64,000 nucleotides of DNA from Pelosinus sp. IPA-1 (lineage in GTDB: Bacteria > Bacillota > Negativicutes > DSM-13327). Position 1 is the stretch's first letter. Each line of letters opens with the position of its first letter. The stretch is taken from the NCBI RefSeq assembly GCF_030269905.1, contig NZ_BSVC01000010.1:114743-178742 (forward strand). Direction: 5' to 3'. The notes under the pieces were generated by a model that did not search any database, had not been told where the DNA came from, and saw nothing but the letters and a program-made list of their open reading frames with translations. A program made the position numbers and the translations under genes. Of the stretch, positions 42,789-50,943 are shown piece by piece.

Positions 42789-43448
42789 ATGGTTGAATGG
42801 CAACCCGTTATTCTCTCCATCAAGGTTGCTTCTATTTCAGTACTATTTGTATTTTTTCTTGGAGTATTATCGGCTTATGTGATGAGAAGTATAGATATTC
42901 CAGGTAAAGCAGCTTTAGAATCATTTTTTACTCTGCCCTTAGTTTTACCTCCTGTAGTCATTGGTTTTTTACTATTAGTCTTAGTTGGCAAACAAGGACC
43001 AGTGGGTATCCTATTAACAAAATATTTCAATATGCAGATTATATTTACCCAATCTGCCGCCGTTCTCGCTGGTACTGTTGTCTCCTTTCCATTGATGTAT
43101 CAAAGTACCAAGGCAGCTTTTGAGGGTATTGATAAAACCCTGGAAGATGCCGCTCGTACTCTAGGTGCTAGCGAGTGGCGGGTATTTTGGACAGTAACGA
43201 TCCCATTATCTTGGCCAGGTCTTGTATCCGGCTTGGTATTATCCTTTGCAAGAACCTTAGGAGAATTTGGTGCTACGATTATGATTGCCGGTAATATTCC
43301 TGGTAAAACCCAGACTATCCCCTTGGCGATTTACTTCGCAACAGAATCAAATGATCTAGTAACTGCAGGGATGTATGTAATCATCATTAGTGTACTCACC
43401 TTTTCTATTATTTTCGGTCTGAATCATTGGAAAGGAAAAACACATTAG
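42789..43448 (+). CDS. modB: Molybdate ABC transporter permease ModB
   Basis: An inner-membrane permease, about 219 residues with five or six membrane helices. The ABC-permease EAA loop is seen as EDAARTLGASEWRVFWTVTIP, with the ModB-type ARTLGEFGATIMIAGN. The start at 42789 is chosen because AGGTG lies six bases upstream; an ATG 18 bases earlier has a poorer site. It partners with ModA and ModC and possibly also serves the orphan WtpA. Confidence 0.93.
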   Translation: MVEWQPVILSIKVASISVLFVFFLGVLSAYVMRSIDIPGKAALESFFTLPLVLPPVVIGFLLLVLVGKQGPVGILLTKYFNMQIIFTQSAAVLAGTVVSFPLMYQSTKAAFEGIDKTLEDAARTLGASEWRVFWTVTIPLSWPGLVSGLVLSFARTLGEFGATIMIAGNIPGKTQTIPLAIYFATESNDLVTAGMYVIIISVLTFSIIFGLNHWKGKTH

Positions 43449-43476
43449 CTGAGACAGCAATAGGAAGGGGTATTCT

Positions 43477-44181
43477 ATGCTAACAGTAGATATAAAGAAA
43501 AAATTATCTGACTTCACTTTAGACATCTCATTTACTGCTCCGAATAAAACCCTTGTTTTATTCGGTCCTTCCGGCTGTGGCAAAACAACCATCTTGCGTT
43601 GTATAGCAGGCTTAATGAAACCAGATGAAGGTAGCATTGTATCTAATAAAACTGTTTTTTATTCTTCGAAAGCAGCAACTCATTTACCACCTAGAAGTAG
43701 GAATGTCAGCTATATGTTTCAGGACTTTGCACTATTTCCTCATATGAATGTAAAACATAATATTTGGTATGGAGTGAAAACACATAGCCAGCAAGCAACT
43801 GATTTGTATGAAAAACTCATTACCCTATTAAGAATTGAGCATTTACCCCATCGAACAATAGTCCAATTATCTGGCGGAGAAAAACAACGGGTGGCTATGG
43901 CTCGTGCATTAATGGCTGAACCACAGATTCTTTTGTTAGATGAACCTTTATCGGCACTCGATGCCCAAAGTCGTTATGAATTACAAGATGAATTAAAAAA
44001 GTTGCAAGAAATCTGGAATATTCCATTTATACTTGTTACCCATTCACCAGAAGAAGCCCAAGCCCTCGGTAGCGAAGTAATTTTTCTTCATCAAGGACAG
44101 CAGGTTTCAGAGCCACCACCCTCCTGGTACATGAATAGCAATGGTAAAACGACAAGAAGTTCTTTTCAATATTTTTATTAA
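43477..44181 (+). CDS. modC: Molybdate ABC transporter ATPase ModC, without TOBE domain
   Basis: Powers molybdate import. 234 residues: Walker A GPSGCGKTT, Q-loop MFQDFALFP, signature LSGGEKQRVAMARAL, Walker B ILLLDEPLSALD and the switch His in VTHSPEEA. Classical ModC proteins have about 350 residues with a C-terminal molybdate-binding TOBE domain. Here the protein stops soon after the ATPase core in an untypical Ser/Asn-rich tail (WYMNSNGKTTRSS), and a palindromic repeat begins 38 bases later. A free molbindin is encoded 200 bases away on the other strand. Confidence 0.92.
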   Translation: MLTVDIKKKLSDFTLDISFTAPNKTLVLFGPSGCGKTTILRCIAGLMKPDEGSIVSNKTVFYSSKAATHLPPRSRNVSYMFQDFALFPHMNVKHNIWYGVKTHSQQATDLYEKLITLLRIEHLPHRTIVQLSGGEKQRVAMARALMAEPQILLLDEPLSALDAQSRYELQDELKKLQEIWNIPFILVTHSPEEAQALGSEVIFLHQGQQVSEPPPSWYMNSNGKTTRSSFQYFY

Positions 44182-44218
44182 TCCATAATAAGAGAAAAAC
44201 ATTAACACATATTTTTTT

Positions 44219-44296
<78 letters not shown>

Positions 44297-44342
44297 CATC
44301 ATTTATTCTCGTCTTTTTAACAAATCATTTACTTTCTAACAT

Positions 44343-44386
44343 AACAAAGAAGAAGGCGTTTTTTATAATCGCCTTCTTCTTTGTTA
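44343..44386 (-). terminator. Terminator of the molbindin gene
   Basis: AAAGAAGAAGGCG and CGCCTTCTTCTTT form a perfect 13-base stem with an AT-rich loop, 11 bases past the stop codon. It is symmetrical and may also stop transcription from modABC. Confidence 0.8.
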
Positions 44387-44396
44387 TGTAGGAGTA

Positions 44397-44600
44397 TTAT
44401 TTTATGATCATAACTTCTGTGGACTTGATCAATGCAGTGACTTCATCTCCGACTTTTAATCCTAAATCATCAATTGAATCCGTAGTGATAGTAGCGACAA
44501 TTTCATCACCTTTATAGTCAACTACAACTTTGGCCATTACAGTGCCTTTTACTACCTCTTTGACAATACCTTGCAATTTGTTTCTACCGCTGATTTTCAT
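44397..44600 (-). CDS. Molbindin, single TOBE (Mop) domain
   Basis: A small cytoplasmic protein that binds molybdate or tungstate for storage or buffering. 67 residues, the typical length of Clostridium Mop proteins. It starts MKISGRNKLQGIVKEVVKG and has the Mop-type KVVVDYKG, ATITTDSIDDLGLKVGDEV and ALIKSTEVMI segments. The ATG at 44600 follows GAGGGG; an upstream ATG at 44633 would add an untypical 11 residues. It may replace the TOBE domain absent from ModC. Confidence 0.92.
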   Translation of the reverse strand: MKISGRNKLQGIVKEVVKGTVMAKVVVDYKGDEIVATITTDSIDDLGLKVGDEVTALIKSTEVMIIK

Positions 44601-44707
44601 AGTAATATCCCCTCTCTTATTATAATTTTGCACAAAGAGCTAAGCTCTTGGATACAAACTTTATCATCATTTTATATTTTCACATAGTTAGCTATATAAA
44701 ATACATT

Positions 44708-45724
44708 CTATGTTATCTGTATGTCCAATAAAATGTTGTCAATTTGTCCACCACTACGTAACAATTCCCGAATCGCCAGCATTTTTTGATCTATTCTAGT
44801 CAATGTCACTAGATTTTCTCGTTCTTTCTCGGAGGTTTCAATGACCCTACAGATACCGCCATTTTTAATCACAATCCTTTTATCCCCCATCAATGCCAAT
44901 ATGGGGTCATGAGTTGCCATGAGTACAATTTTTTGTTTATCAATCAATAATCGTAAGGCCTTTTGACGATCAATACCTGCATTTTCAATTTCATCAATCA
45001 AGACAATCGGTGATGAACTTAAATAGGCCGTATCGGCAATCATTAAGGCCCGAGATTGCCCTCCACTTAACGATGTAATAGGTGTATCTGGTGTAAATTG
45101 TTCTCCTGCCAATTCATTGGCTTTGGCGATAATATGACTTTTTATTTCTTCTATATTCTCCAACATCCTACTTTCTGCATGCATACTGACAAATTCGTCT
45201 ACTGTTAGATCCATAATAAAATTCATATTTTGCGAAAGCTGGGCTACCAACTTATGTTCAACAGAATAACGGCATTTCATATCAGGCAACTGCCCATTTA
45301 TCAGTATTTTGCGATTCGTGGGTGTATCTTCTTGTGCCACCCATTCAATATCGGCAAGTAATCTGCTCTTGCCAGAACCAGTAGGCCCCACAATGCAGAC
45401 AATTTCCCCTGCCTGTATTGTCAGTTCTATCTCTTCTGATTTTCCATACTTGTCATTGCCGCCTAAGATAGTAATTGACTGGATTTTGATCTTATCTTCT
45501 TTTAATTTCTCCATTTGTATCATAAACAAAAGAAATTGATCCAGTAATTCTTGGCGTCCTATCCCTAAATCCTGTAGCGCATCTTCCTCTATCGCAGCAA
45601 AATATTGAGCAACAGAACATTCTTCACTTTGCTGAAGATTCGGTAGTGAGGAAAAAAAGTCCATCGCATAGGGGTACTTACTAAATAATTGTTTCAATGT
45701 CATTAGGCTTAGACTATCCCACAT
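44708..45724 (-). CDS. Soluble ABC-type ATPase with DUF1858-like N-terminus
   Basis: 338 residues, no membrane helix. The N-terminal segment (about 5-30: SLMTLKQLFSKYPYAMDFF) resembles the DUF1858-type segment of the protein encoded two genes upstream. The ATPase has Walker A GPTGSGKS (113-120), signature LSGGQSRALMIAD (from 219), Walker B VLIDE (241-245) and switch MATHDP. No permease gene is nearby, so this is not an ordinary importer. It may power a cytosolic protein or metal-handling step. The start has AGGTGGGAG just upstream. Last gene of a three-gene unit; function unknown. Confidence 0.8.
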   Translation of the reverse strand: MWDSLSLMTLKQLFSKYPYAMDFFSSLPNLQQSEECSVAQYFAAIEEDALQDLGIGRQELLDQFLLFMIQMEKLKEDKIKIQSITILGGNDKYGKSEEIELTIQAGEIVCIVGPTGSGKSRLLADIEWVAQEDTPTNRKILINGQLPDMKCRYSVEHKLVAQLSQNMNFIMDLTVDEFVSMHAESRMLENIEEIKSHIIAKANELAGEQFTPDTPITSLSGGQSRALMIADTAYLSSSPIVLIDEIENAGIDRQKALRLLIDKQKIVLMATHDPILALMGDKRIVIKNGGICRVIETSEKERENLVTLTRIDQKMLAIRELLRSGGQIDNILLDIQIT

Positions 45725-45771
45725 GGCACTCCCACCTTCCTAGTAACATAAGTCCGTTATTATCTATCTCT

Positions 45772-46458
45772 TCAACTCAGATCCATTTTACGTACATTGC
45801 CCATCTGAAAGTTTTGACCAATGCGGGTTTGCCCTAAACAATAGGAACAGGTAGCTGCTGGCATAGAAAATCTTAAATGATAATCCGTAAGACTTTCCAC
45901 ACTTTCAGATTTTTTAAACATCTGACCAACTTCCCGAGCCCCTTGACCTGTAATACCATTTACATGAACAATCATAGCACTTGGATTTGCCTGTTTTACT
46001 CGAAAGGCAAATACTTCCCGTTCGGCCTGGGAAACAATATCCCCTTTTGTAATAATAACTATATCAGCTAATTTAAGCATAGGGCCCACTTTCCTCGGAG
46101 TGTTTACGCCGCTCAAATTATCAATCACACATACTGCCATGACATTACGAATATGAGGAGAACACCGATTACATAAACCGGCACTTTCCGTAATTAACAA
46201 ATCCAATTTATTTTTTTGCGCCCACGCCAAGCAATCCTGGATATTACTCACAAAAAAATGATCTGGACAAATATTCCCCGACAGACCGATCTTTGCTTCA
46301 ATGCCCTTTTTTTGATATAAAATCTGATCTTGGGTAGATAGGCAATCAAATTTCACCACCCCCACTTTCAGTTTTTCATCTTGAAGAGCTTCAATAATTT
46401 TTATTATTACTGAGGTTTTCCCTGCTGAAGGCGGTCCTGCAACGGTTATTAACTGCAT
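45772..46458 (-). CDS. HypB/UreG-like P-loop GTPase with two Cys pairs
   Basis: 228 residues. P-loop AGPPSAGKTS (7-16), a switch-like KFDCLS segment, ITESAGLCNRCSPH with a CxxC pair (Cys96, Cys99), the nucleotide-specificity motif TKGD (137-140) and a second CxxC near the C-terminus (CSYC, 204-207). The fold and motif order resemble the nickel metallochaperones HypB and UreG and other G3E proteins, but the Cys pairs are placed differently. It overlaps the upstream gene by 10 bases. It probably binds a metal or Fe-S cluster and acts with the ABC ATPase; the substrate is unknown. Confidence 0.8.
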   Translation of the reverse strand: MQLITVAGPPSAGKTSVIIKIIEALQDEKLKVGVVKFDCLSTQDQILYQKKGIEAKIGLSGNICPDHFFVSNIQDCLAWAQKNKLDLLITESAGLCNRCSPHIRNVMAVCVIDNLSGVNTPRKVGPMLKLADIVIITKGDIVSQAEREVFAFRVKQANPSAMIVHVNGITGQGAREVGQMFKKSESVESLTDYHLRFSMPAATCSYCLGQTRIGQNFQMGNVRKMDLS

Positions 46459-47687
46459 ATTTTCTTTCCTCCACGACGATAGACACTCATAAACTTATCA
46501 TTCATTGTTTCCACGAGAACTTTCATATCATGGTTCTTTATAAAGTCCCAGCCTAACCACTTTAAATTTGCCTTTTCAGGAAGCGTATTTTTTACATCAA
46601 CGTGCACAGCAGGAAAATGTGCATCAGAACAAATCCTCCCAATCTCAGGCCCCATCAAATAATCCGTCAACTCTTGCAGCTCTTGCATTTTATCCTTTTT
46701 TATCAACACAGAGACGGGATAACTCAGCGCCCCTTCTTCTGGCCATATTACCTTTATATTTTTACATTCCTTCATTGTTTTGTAAAAGAAGTAAGGCATA
46801 ATATGAATAGGCGGTACATCACTACGATTACTAGTTAACTCTTTTATCATTTGCGCCGGATGTAAACCATATTTAACCGAACGTCCTAATTGTTCAACAC
46901 CAGTTTCCCCATAATCTTTATAATAATTCATTTGTACAACATCGCAGAAAATATCGCCATGCCCCCGCATCACCACTTTATTTTCATAAACAGGCTTTAA
47001 CAAATCACCCCATGATTGGGGCATGGGAGCGTCTCCGAGACGATTTTCATCCACTGCCATAACTAGAATATTAATCGCGATCACACTAAAATGACCATCA
47101 GGATCAATAATACCACTTTCGGCTAGGCGAGAATTTATAGGACGGTTTATTACATCGGCGAAGACTCCTTTCGCAACAAACCGCTCCATGAAATTTTTAT
47201 AAAAAAAACTATAGCCAGCAGTCATGATGATATCAGGTATTTCATCAGCCTCTTCAAAATACTCTAGATAATCTTCGTAATCGAGATGATCATTAAAGAA
47301 AGATTCAATACAATAATTTAGCGGCAGTTTTTTTTCTTCTCGCAAATAATCTAAAAAAAGTTTCAATTCACTCTGCATAGGAACTTTTAAGGGACAAGGC
47401 AGTAAAGACAACATATTTAAATGCTTCGAACTATTTTCAAGCACAGTAGTCTCTAGCTTTTTATATCCTTGTCTTTCGGCAATTTTTTCTTCTAATAACA
47501 AGATAAATGGTGCTGGATTTATGCCCTTACTCTTTAAAGCCGTTTTTAATTTTAAAACCACTCCTAACTGCTTTATGACTGTATCATCGGCGAAAATGGA
47601 AAATCCATTATTAATAAATACCTCTCGCGTTTCAGGATAAATCTTTATAATTTCACCAATTGTCATAGTAAGCTGTATCCGTTCCAC
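46449..47687 (-). CDS. Cytosolic substrate-binding-like protein fused to DUF1858
   Basis: 412 residues, no signal peptide. Residues about 1-75 match DUF1858 (MTIGEIIKIYPETREVFINNGF), a small domain often found with redox or metal-cluster proteins. Residues about 95-410 resemble an ABC-type solute-binding fold (PDIIMTAGYSFFYKNF, then WGDLLKPVYENKVVMRG, and a C-terminal GWDF segment). Without a secretion signal the binding protein must work inside the cell. The start is a GTG with AGGAGGG six bases upstream. First gene of the unit with the GTPase and ABC ATPase. Confidence 0.75.
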   Translation of the reverse strand: MERIQLTMTIGEIIKIYPETREVFINNGFSIFADDTVIKQLGVVLKLKTALKSKGINPAPFILLLEEKIAERQGYKKLETTVLENSSKHLNMLSLLPCPLKVPMQSELKLFLDYLREEKKLPLNYCIESFFNDHLDYEDYLEYFEEADEIPDIIMTAGYSFFYKNFMERFVAKGVFADVINRPINSRLAESGIIDPDGHFSVIAINILVMAVDENRLGDAPMPQSWGDLLKPVYENKVVMRGHGDIFCDVVQMNYYKDYGETGVEQLGRSVKYGLHPAQMIKELTSNRSDVPPIHIMPYFFYKTMKECKNIKVIWPEEGALSYPVSVLIKKDKMQELQELTDYLMGPEIGRICSDAHFPAVHVDVKNTLPEKANLKWLGWDFIKNHDMKVLVETMNDKFMSVYRRGGKKICS

Positions 47688-47790
47688 GCCGTTCCCTCCT
47701 AGCATTTTTACAACATATTATTTGTTACTATAGCCATTTTGCTTTTAAGTTGATGCCATTTAAAACTAATTGATACGAGTTTAAAATAAA

Positions 47791-47840
47791 AACCGACTCG
47801 AGGCGCATAAATACACCTTAGTCGGTACGTCGTTGTACAT
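47791..47840 (+). repeat. Hairpin repeat, family R4, copy 2
   Basis: ACCGACT and AGTCGGT enclose CGAGGCGCATAAATACACCTT, followed by ACGTCGTTGTACA. It shares layout and the CGTTGTAC end with 60061-60110 and, less closely, 41353-41401. On the minus strand it is followed by TTTTTATTTT and could end transcription. Confidence 0.6.
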
Positions 47841-47914
47841 AAAACATTATACTTTGATATAGCTTTATTATACATATATGTTACATCGCATTCAATCTAT
47901 TTATTTTATTTATT

Positions 47915-47959
47915 AGAAAAGCTAACATTCTACTAGATCGTAAATTGTTAGCTTTTCTA
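47915..47959. terminator. Long hairpin between units
   Basis: AGAAAAGCTAACA and TGTTAGCTTTTCT form a perfect 13-base stem. It is the only strong stem in the gap 47688-48130 besides repeats R3 and R4. It has no clear direction. Confidence 0.5.
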
Positions 47960-47987
47960 TATAAATAAAAAAAGAAATCAATGTTTT

Positions 47988-48065
47988 AACCACAGAGGCG
48001 CAGAGAACACAGAGAAAAATAGATAGAATTAAAAATTCCTCAGCGTACTCTGCGCCTCTGCGGTT
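47988..48065. repeat. Palindromic repeat, family R3, copy 3
   Basis: Same terminal inverted repeats as 44219-44296 (AACCACAGAGGCGCAGAG / CTCTGCGCCTCTGCGGTT), with small differences in the AT-rich centre. Confidence 0.85.
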
Positions 48066-48130
48066 AAATCGTTATTCTTTTCTTTCCTTCTAAATAACAG
48101 ATCTGACAATAGCAAAGAATTTATCATGAA

Positions 48131-48667
48131 TTACTGCGCTTTTGGGTTAAACAATTGATCTGTTTCCACCGTGTTCTCTTTGGCCGTCATTTCCTGTGGT
48201 GTCAGTCGATACACCAAAACCCCATTCCCATCCATTCCAGAACGATACTTCTCAATCAAAGTACTGGTTAAAGGATGATCGTAATACTTTGGCATAAATT
48301 TCTCCAGCAATTCCTGGAGAACTGTGGCAGCCTCTTCATAATCAGTCACTTTTTCAGCGGTACCGAAAAGCATTACACTCATATAGGAGGTATCGGCATG
48401 ACAAGGCACCGGATCGGTCACAGTGCCGTGTTCTTTATAGACTGTGAACGAAACGGGCGGCTTTTGGGAAAGGATCGTTACCTTTTTACCTGACCCCATG
48501 CCATGAAAGTAAATAGAGCCATTGTACCATACATAATTAACTGGCACGGCGTAGGGCAAACCATCACTTACCATTGCAAGCACGCCTGTTCTTTCTCGTG
48601 AAAGAAACGTTTCAATTTTACTTTGATCTGTGCAATTTCTCTTGGTATAACTAACCTGATGCATCAT
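48131..48667 (-). CDS. Pyridoxamine 5'-phosphate oxidase family protein (NimA-like)
   Basis: A flavin-binding split-barrel protein of about 178 residues. RERTGVLAMVSDGLPYAVPVNYVW and YFHGMGSGKK are typical of the NimA/5-nitroimidazole-reductase-like branch; the C-terminal half (FGTAEKVTDYEEA) also fits. The starting ATGs overlap the stop codon of the amidotransferase gene, with GAGGGGGAG as ribosome site, so the genes are coupled. A general flavin-dependent reductase role is likely; the substrate is unknown. Confidence 0.82.
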   Translation of the reverse strand: MMHQVSYTKRNCTDQSKIETFLSRERTGVLAMVSDGLPYAVPVNYVWYNGSIYFHGMGSGKKVTILSQKPPVSFTVYKEHGTVTDPVPCHADTSYMSVMLFGTAEKVTDYEEAATVLQELLEKFMPKYYDHPLTSTLIEKYRSGMDGNGVLVYRLTPQEMTAKENTVETDQLFNPKAQ

Positions 48668-49377
48668 AGCTCCCCCTCTCTGTACATTTTCTCTAATTGC
48701 GTAAGAAACTGATTCATCCACATATTATTTTGCTCAATGTATTCAGGATGAGTCAAGAGTTCTTCCGGTGCCTGCACATAAATATCCGGTACCATTTCGT
48801 CTCGGCAATTTTCTACGAGGCCTTCAATGATGGAAGGCGTGTTCTCCATATGATATTGAAACCCAAATACTCTTTTTTTATAAATGAAGGCCTGATGTTT
48901 GCAAGCTTGGCTTTGGGCTATACACTCAGCATCTTCTGGCAGAACACTGAACGTGTCGCCATGCCACTGAAATACAACTGGCTGCTCAGGGAAAAATGAA
49001 AATAGTGGTGATAACCTGGCCGCCTCACTCAAATGGACAGGAAACCAGCCAATTTCCTTATAAGGATTTTGGGTTACTTTGCCGCCTATACAATCGGCAA
49101 TCAATTGACCTCCGAGACATAGACCAATAATTACTTTACCAGATGCAATGGCTTCCCCAATGAATGTCTTTTCAGCGGCAAGCCATGGATATTGATCTTC
49201 TTCATAGATGTTCATCGGCCCCCCCATAACCACAAGCCAATCAAAATCCTGCTGCTGGGGAAGAGGGCCATTTTGATATAATTGCGTATTGGTTATAACA
49301 TGATCATTGTCCTTTGCCCATATTAGAATGCTGCCGGGATTTTCAAATGGAACATGCTGTAAATAGTGGAGTCTCAT
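48664..49377 (-). CDS. Class I glutamine amidotransferase (GMP synthase-like)
   Basis: About 237 residues. The nucleophile elbow GLCLGGQLIAD carries the Cys and a later FQWHGDTF and YHMEN supply the His and partner residue. The substrate-oxyanion motif MGGPMNIYEE is typical of stand-alone GMP-synthase-like amidotransferases, some of which act as gamma-glutamyl hydrolases. The start at 49377 (MRLHYLQHVPFE) fits the family; a longer version would overlap the upstream gene. It lies between a gamma-glutamylcyclotransferase-like gene and a flavoprotein gene, suggesting thiol or glutamyl-peptide metabolism. Confidence 0.82.
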   Translation of the reverse strand: MRLHYLQHVPFENPGSILIWAKDNDHVITNTQLYQNGPLPQQQDFDWLVVMGGPMNIYEEDQYPWLAAEKTFIGEAIASGKVIIGLCLGGQLIADCIGGKVTQNPYKEIGWFPVHLSEAARLSPLFSFFPEQPVVFQWHGDTFSVLPEDAECIAQSQACKHQAFIYKKRVFGFQYHMENTPSIIEGLVENCRDEMVPDIYVQAPEELLTHPEYIEQNNMWMNQFLTQLEKMYREGEL

Positions 49378-49417
49378 ACTTATTACGATCCTTTCAAAAC
49401 TAATTTTAAAGGGAATC

Positions 49418-49963
49418 CTATTCACCACAATCGCCACAAGTTACGTTCATATAACTAAACTTCGATTTTCTCACGAGGGGCACTGCATAAGCAGCAGGTT
49501 TTGTTATCCTATTCTGCAATAGAGCTATATACCCTTCTGGCAAGCCTTGTTCTTTTGCGCTTTGTATAATGAAATTTAAATATTCGCTGCTAGGAGGCGT
49601 CTCCTCGCCGCCTTTATCTTTTTTATAAATCACAGCATCGATTGCTCTTTGCTCACTATCAATTACATCCAGTGGATAGTGAAAATACTGTCCTGTACCA
49701 TCAAAACGAGCATCTACATACATATCCAGTTGCTCGCGATCAAAGAACTGCAGCTCGTATAATACACCCCAAACTTCCGAATTGGGATCAGTAACTACCG
49801 TTTCCTGCGCTCCGTCCCAAATGGCAGAATATCCATAAAATTCAACTCTATAACCAGGCAAACGAGCAATGCCAACTACCTTTGGGTTCAAACATCGCTG
49901 CTGCATTTGCGCCAAATTCATATTAGAACCATAGGCGAAATAATGGTGAGCAATTGTCTTCAT
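49418..49963 (-). CDS. Gamma-glutamylcyclotransferase-like protein
   Basis: 181 residues with the family signature YFAYGSNMNLAQM at the N-terminus and LYELQFFDREQLD, in which the acidic residues are typical of the active site. Enzymes of this family release 5-oxoproline from gamma-glutamyl compounds. The C-terminus ends in CGDCGE, a CxxC pair not usual in the family. First of a run of three short, closely spaced genes. AGGAG lies upstream of the start. Confidence 0.82.
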   Translation of the reverse strand: MKTIAHHYFAYGSNMNLAQMQQRCLNPKVVGIARLPGYRVEFYGYSAIWDGAQETVVTDPNSEVWGVLYELQFFDREQLDMYVDARFDGTGQYFHYPLDVIDSEQRAIDAVIYKKDKGGEETPPSSEYLNFIIQSAKEQGLPEGYIALLQNRITKPAAYAVPLVRKSKFSYMNVTCGDCGE

Positions 49964-49990
49964 TATTTTTCTCCTCTTTTTGAAAACTTA

Positions 49991-50017
49991 ATAAAAGTTG
50001 AAGATTACACTCTTCAA
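49991..50017 (-). terminator. Probable terminator of the nitrogenase operon
   Basis: On the minus strand TTGAAGA, a six-base loop and TCTTCAA are followed by CTTTTATT, 33 bases past the last homocitrate synthase gene. The stem is short. Confidence 0.55.
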
Positions 50018-50050
50018 TCATCATGAAGATACTACTCTCCCTCATACTCA

Positions 50051-50914
50051 CTACATAATCATGCGACAGATTGATCCTACCACGGGACGATAAGGAAATA
50101 AAGGCCTGTTACTTGCTTTTGCTACTAACTCCGCTAATGAACCTAAAGCACCTGACTCAACGCCACAATGATAGCCATAAAATTTTTCTAAGGAAGCCAC
50201 AACCTCCTCTAATGATGCATTTCCCGCCCGTTCACCAATTCCTGCTAACGTAACACTTGCAAATTCAGCTCCAGCCTGAAAGGCAGCTAACGTATTTGCT
50301 GTCGCCAAACCAAAATCATTATGACCATGAAACTCGATCGGCAGGGAACATCGACTAACTAAGTTTTGCAAACGATCGAAAGTCATGAAAGGATCTAGAC
50401 AGCCTACCGTATCGGCAAACCGTATCCTCATAGCCCCAAACTGAGCAGCGACATCCGCAAAACGCAAGAAAAATTCTGGATCAGCCCTGGAAGTGTCTTC
50501 TGCCCCTACAGTGAAATCACAACCATAACTTTGAACTAACTGCAACGCCGTTTTTAATTGATTAATAACCCATTTCCGATCCTTTTTTAGTTTGTAGTCA
50601 ATATGCAGATCAGACACAGGCAAAGAAATATGAATACAAGAAAACCCACAGGACAAGGATGCACGAATATCTGCCAAATCCGCTCGATTCCAGGCAATCA
50701 AGGTTGCGTGCAAAGGCAAAGCCAAAAGAGTACGCAAGGTTTCCTGTTCTTCTTGCCCCATGGCTGGAGTACCAGCCTCAATCCAGGAAACACCAGCCCG
50801 GTCAAGTGCAATCGCCATAGTTATTTTTTCTTCTGTAGAAAAAACAACACCAGCCGATTGTTCACCATCACGAAAGGTTGTATCGACAATTTGAAATCTG
50901 GTCTTATGATCCAC
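50051..50914 (-). CDS. nifV: Homocitrate synthase, catalytic (alpha-type) subunit
   Basis: Condenses acetyl-CoA with 2-oxoglutarate to give homocitrate, the organic ligand of the nitrogenase cofactor. 287 residues, a catalytic TIM barrel only: IVDTTFRDGEQSAG holds the Arg-Asp pair, and EFHGHNDFG the metal-binding His residues. The C-terminal regulatory domain is absent and is supplied by the gene upstream, as in the split NifV of Clostridium pasteurianum. The start is a GTG with GGGAGG eight bases before it; an ATG 30 bases earlier overlaps the upstream stop and lacks a ribosome site. Last gene of the cluster. Confidence 0.88.
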   Translation of the reverse strand: MDHKTRFQIVDTTFRDGEQSAGVVFSTEEKITMAIALDRAGVSWIEAGTPAMGQEEQETLRTLLALPLHATLIAWNRADLADIRASLSCGFSCIHISLPVSDLHIDYKLKKDRKWVINQLKTALQLVQSYGCDFTVGAEDTSRADPEFFLRFADVAAQFGAMRIRFADTVGCLDPFMTFDRLQNLVSRCSLPIEFHGHNDFGLATANTLAAFQAGAEFASVTLAGIGERAGNASLEEVVASLEKFYGYHCGVESGALGSLAELVAKASNRPLFPYRPVVGSICRMIM

Positions 50915-50943
50915 AATAAGCGCCTCCCTACCTTCATAAGCCA

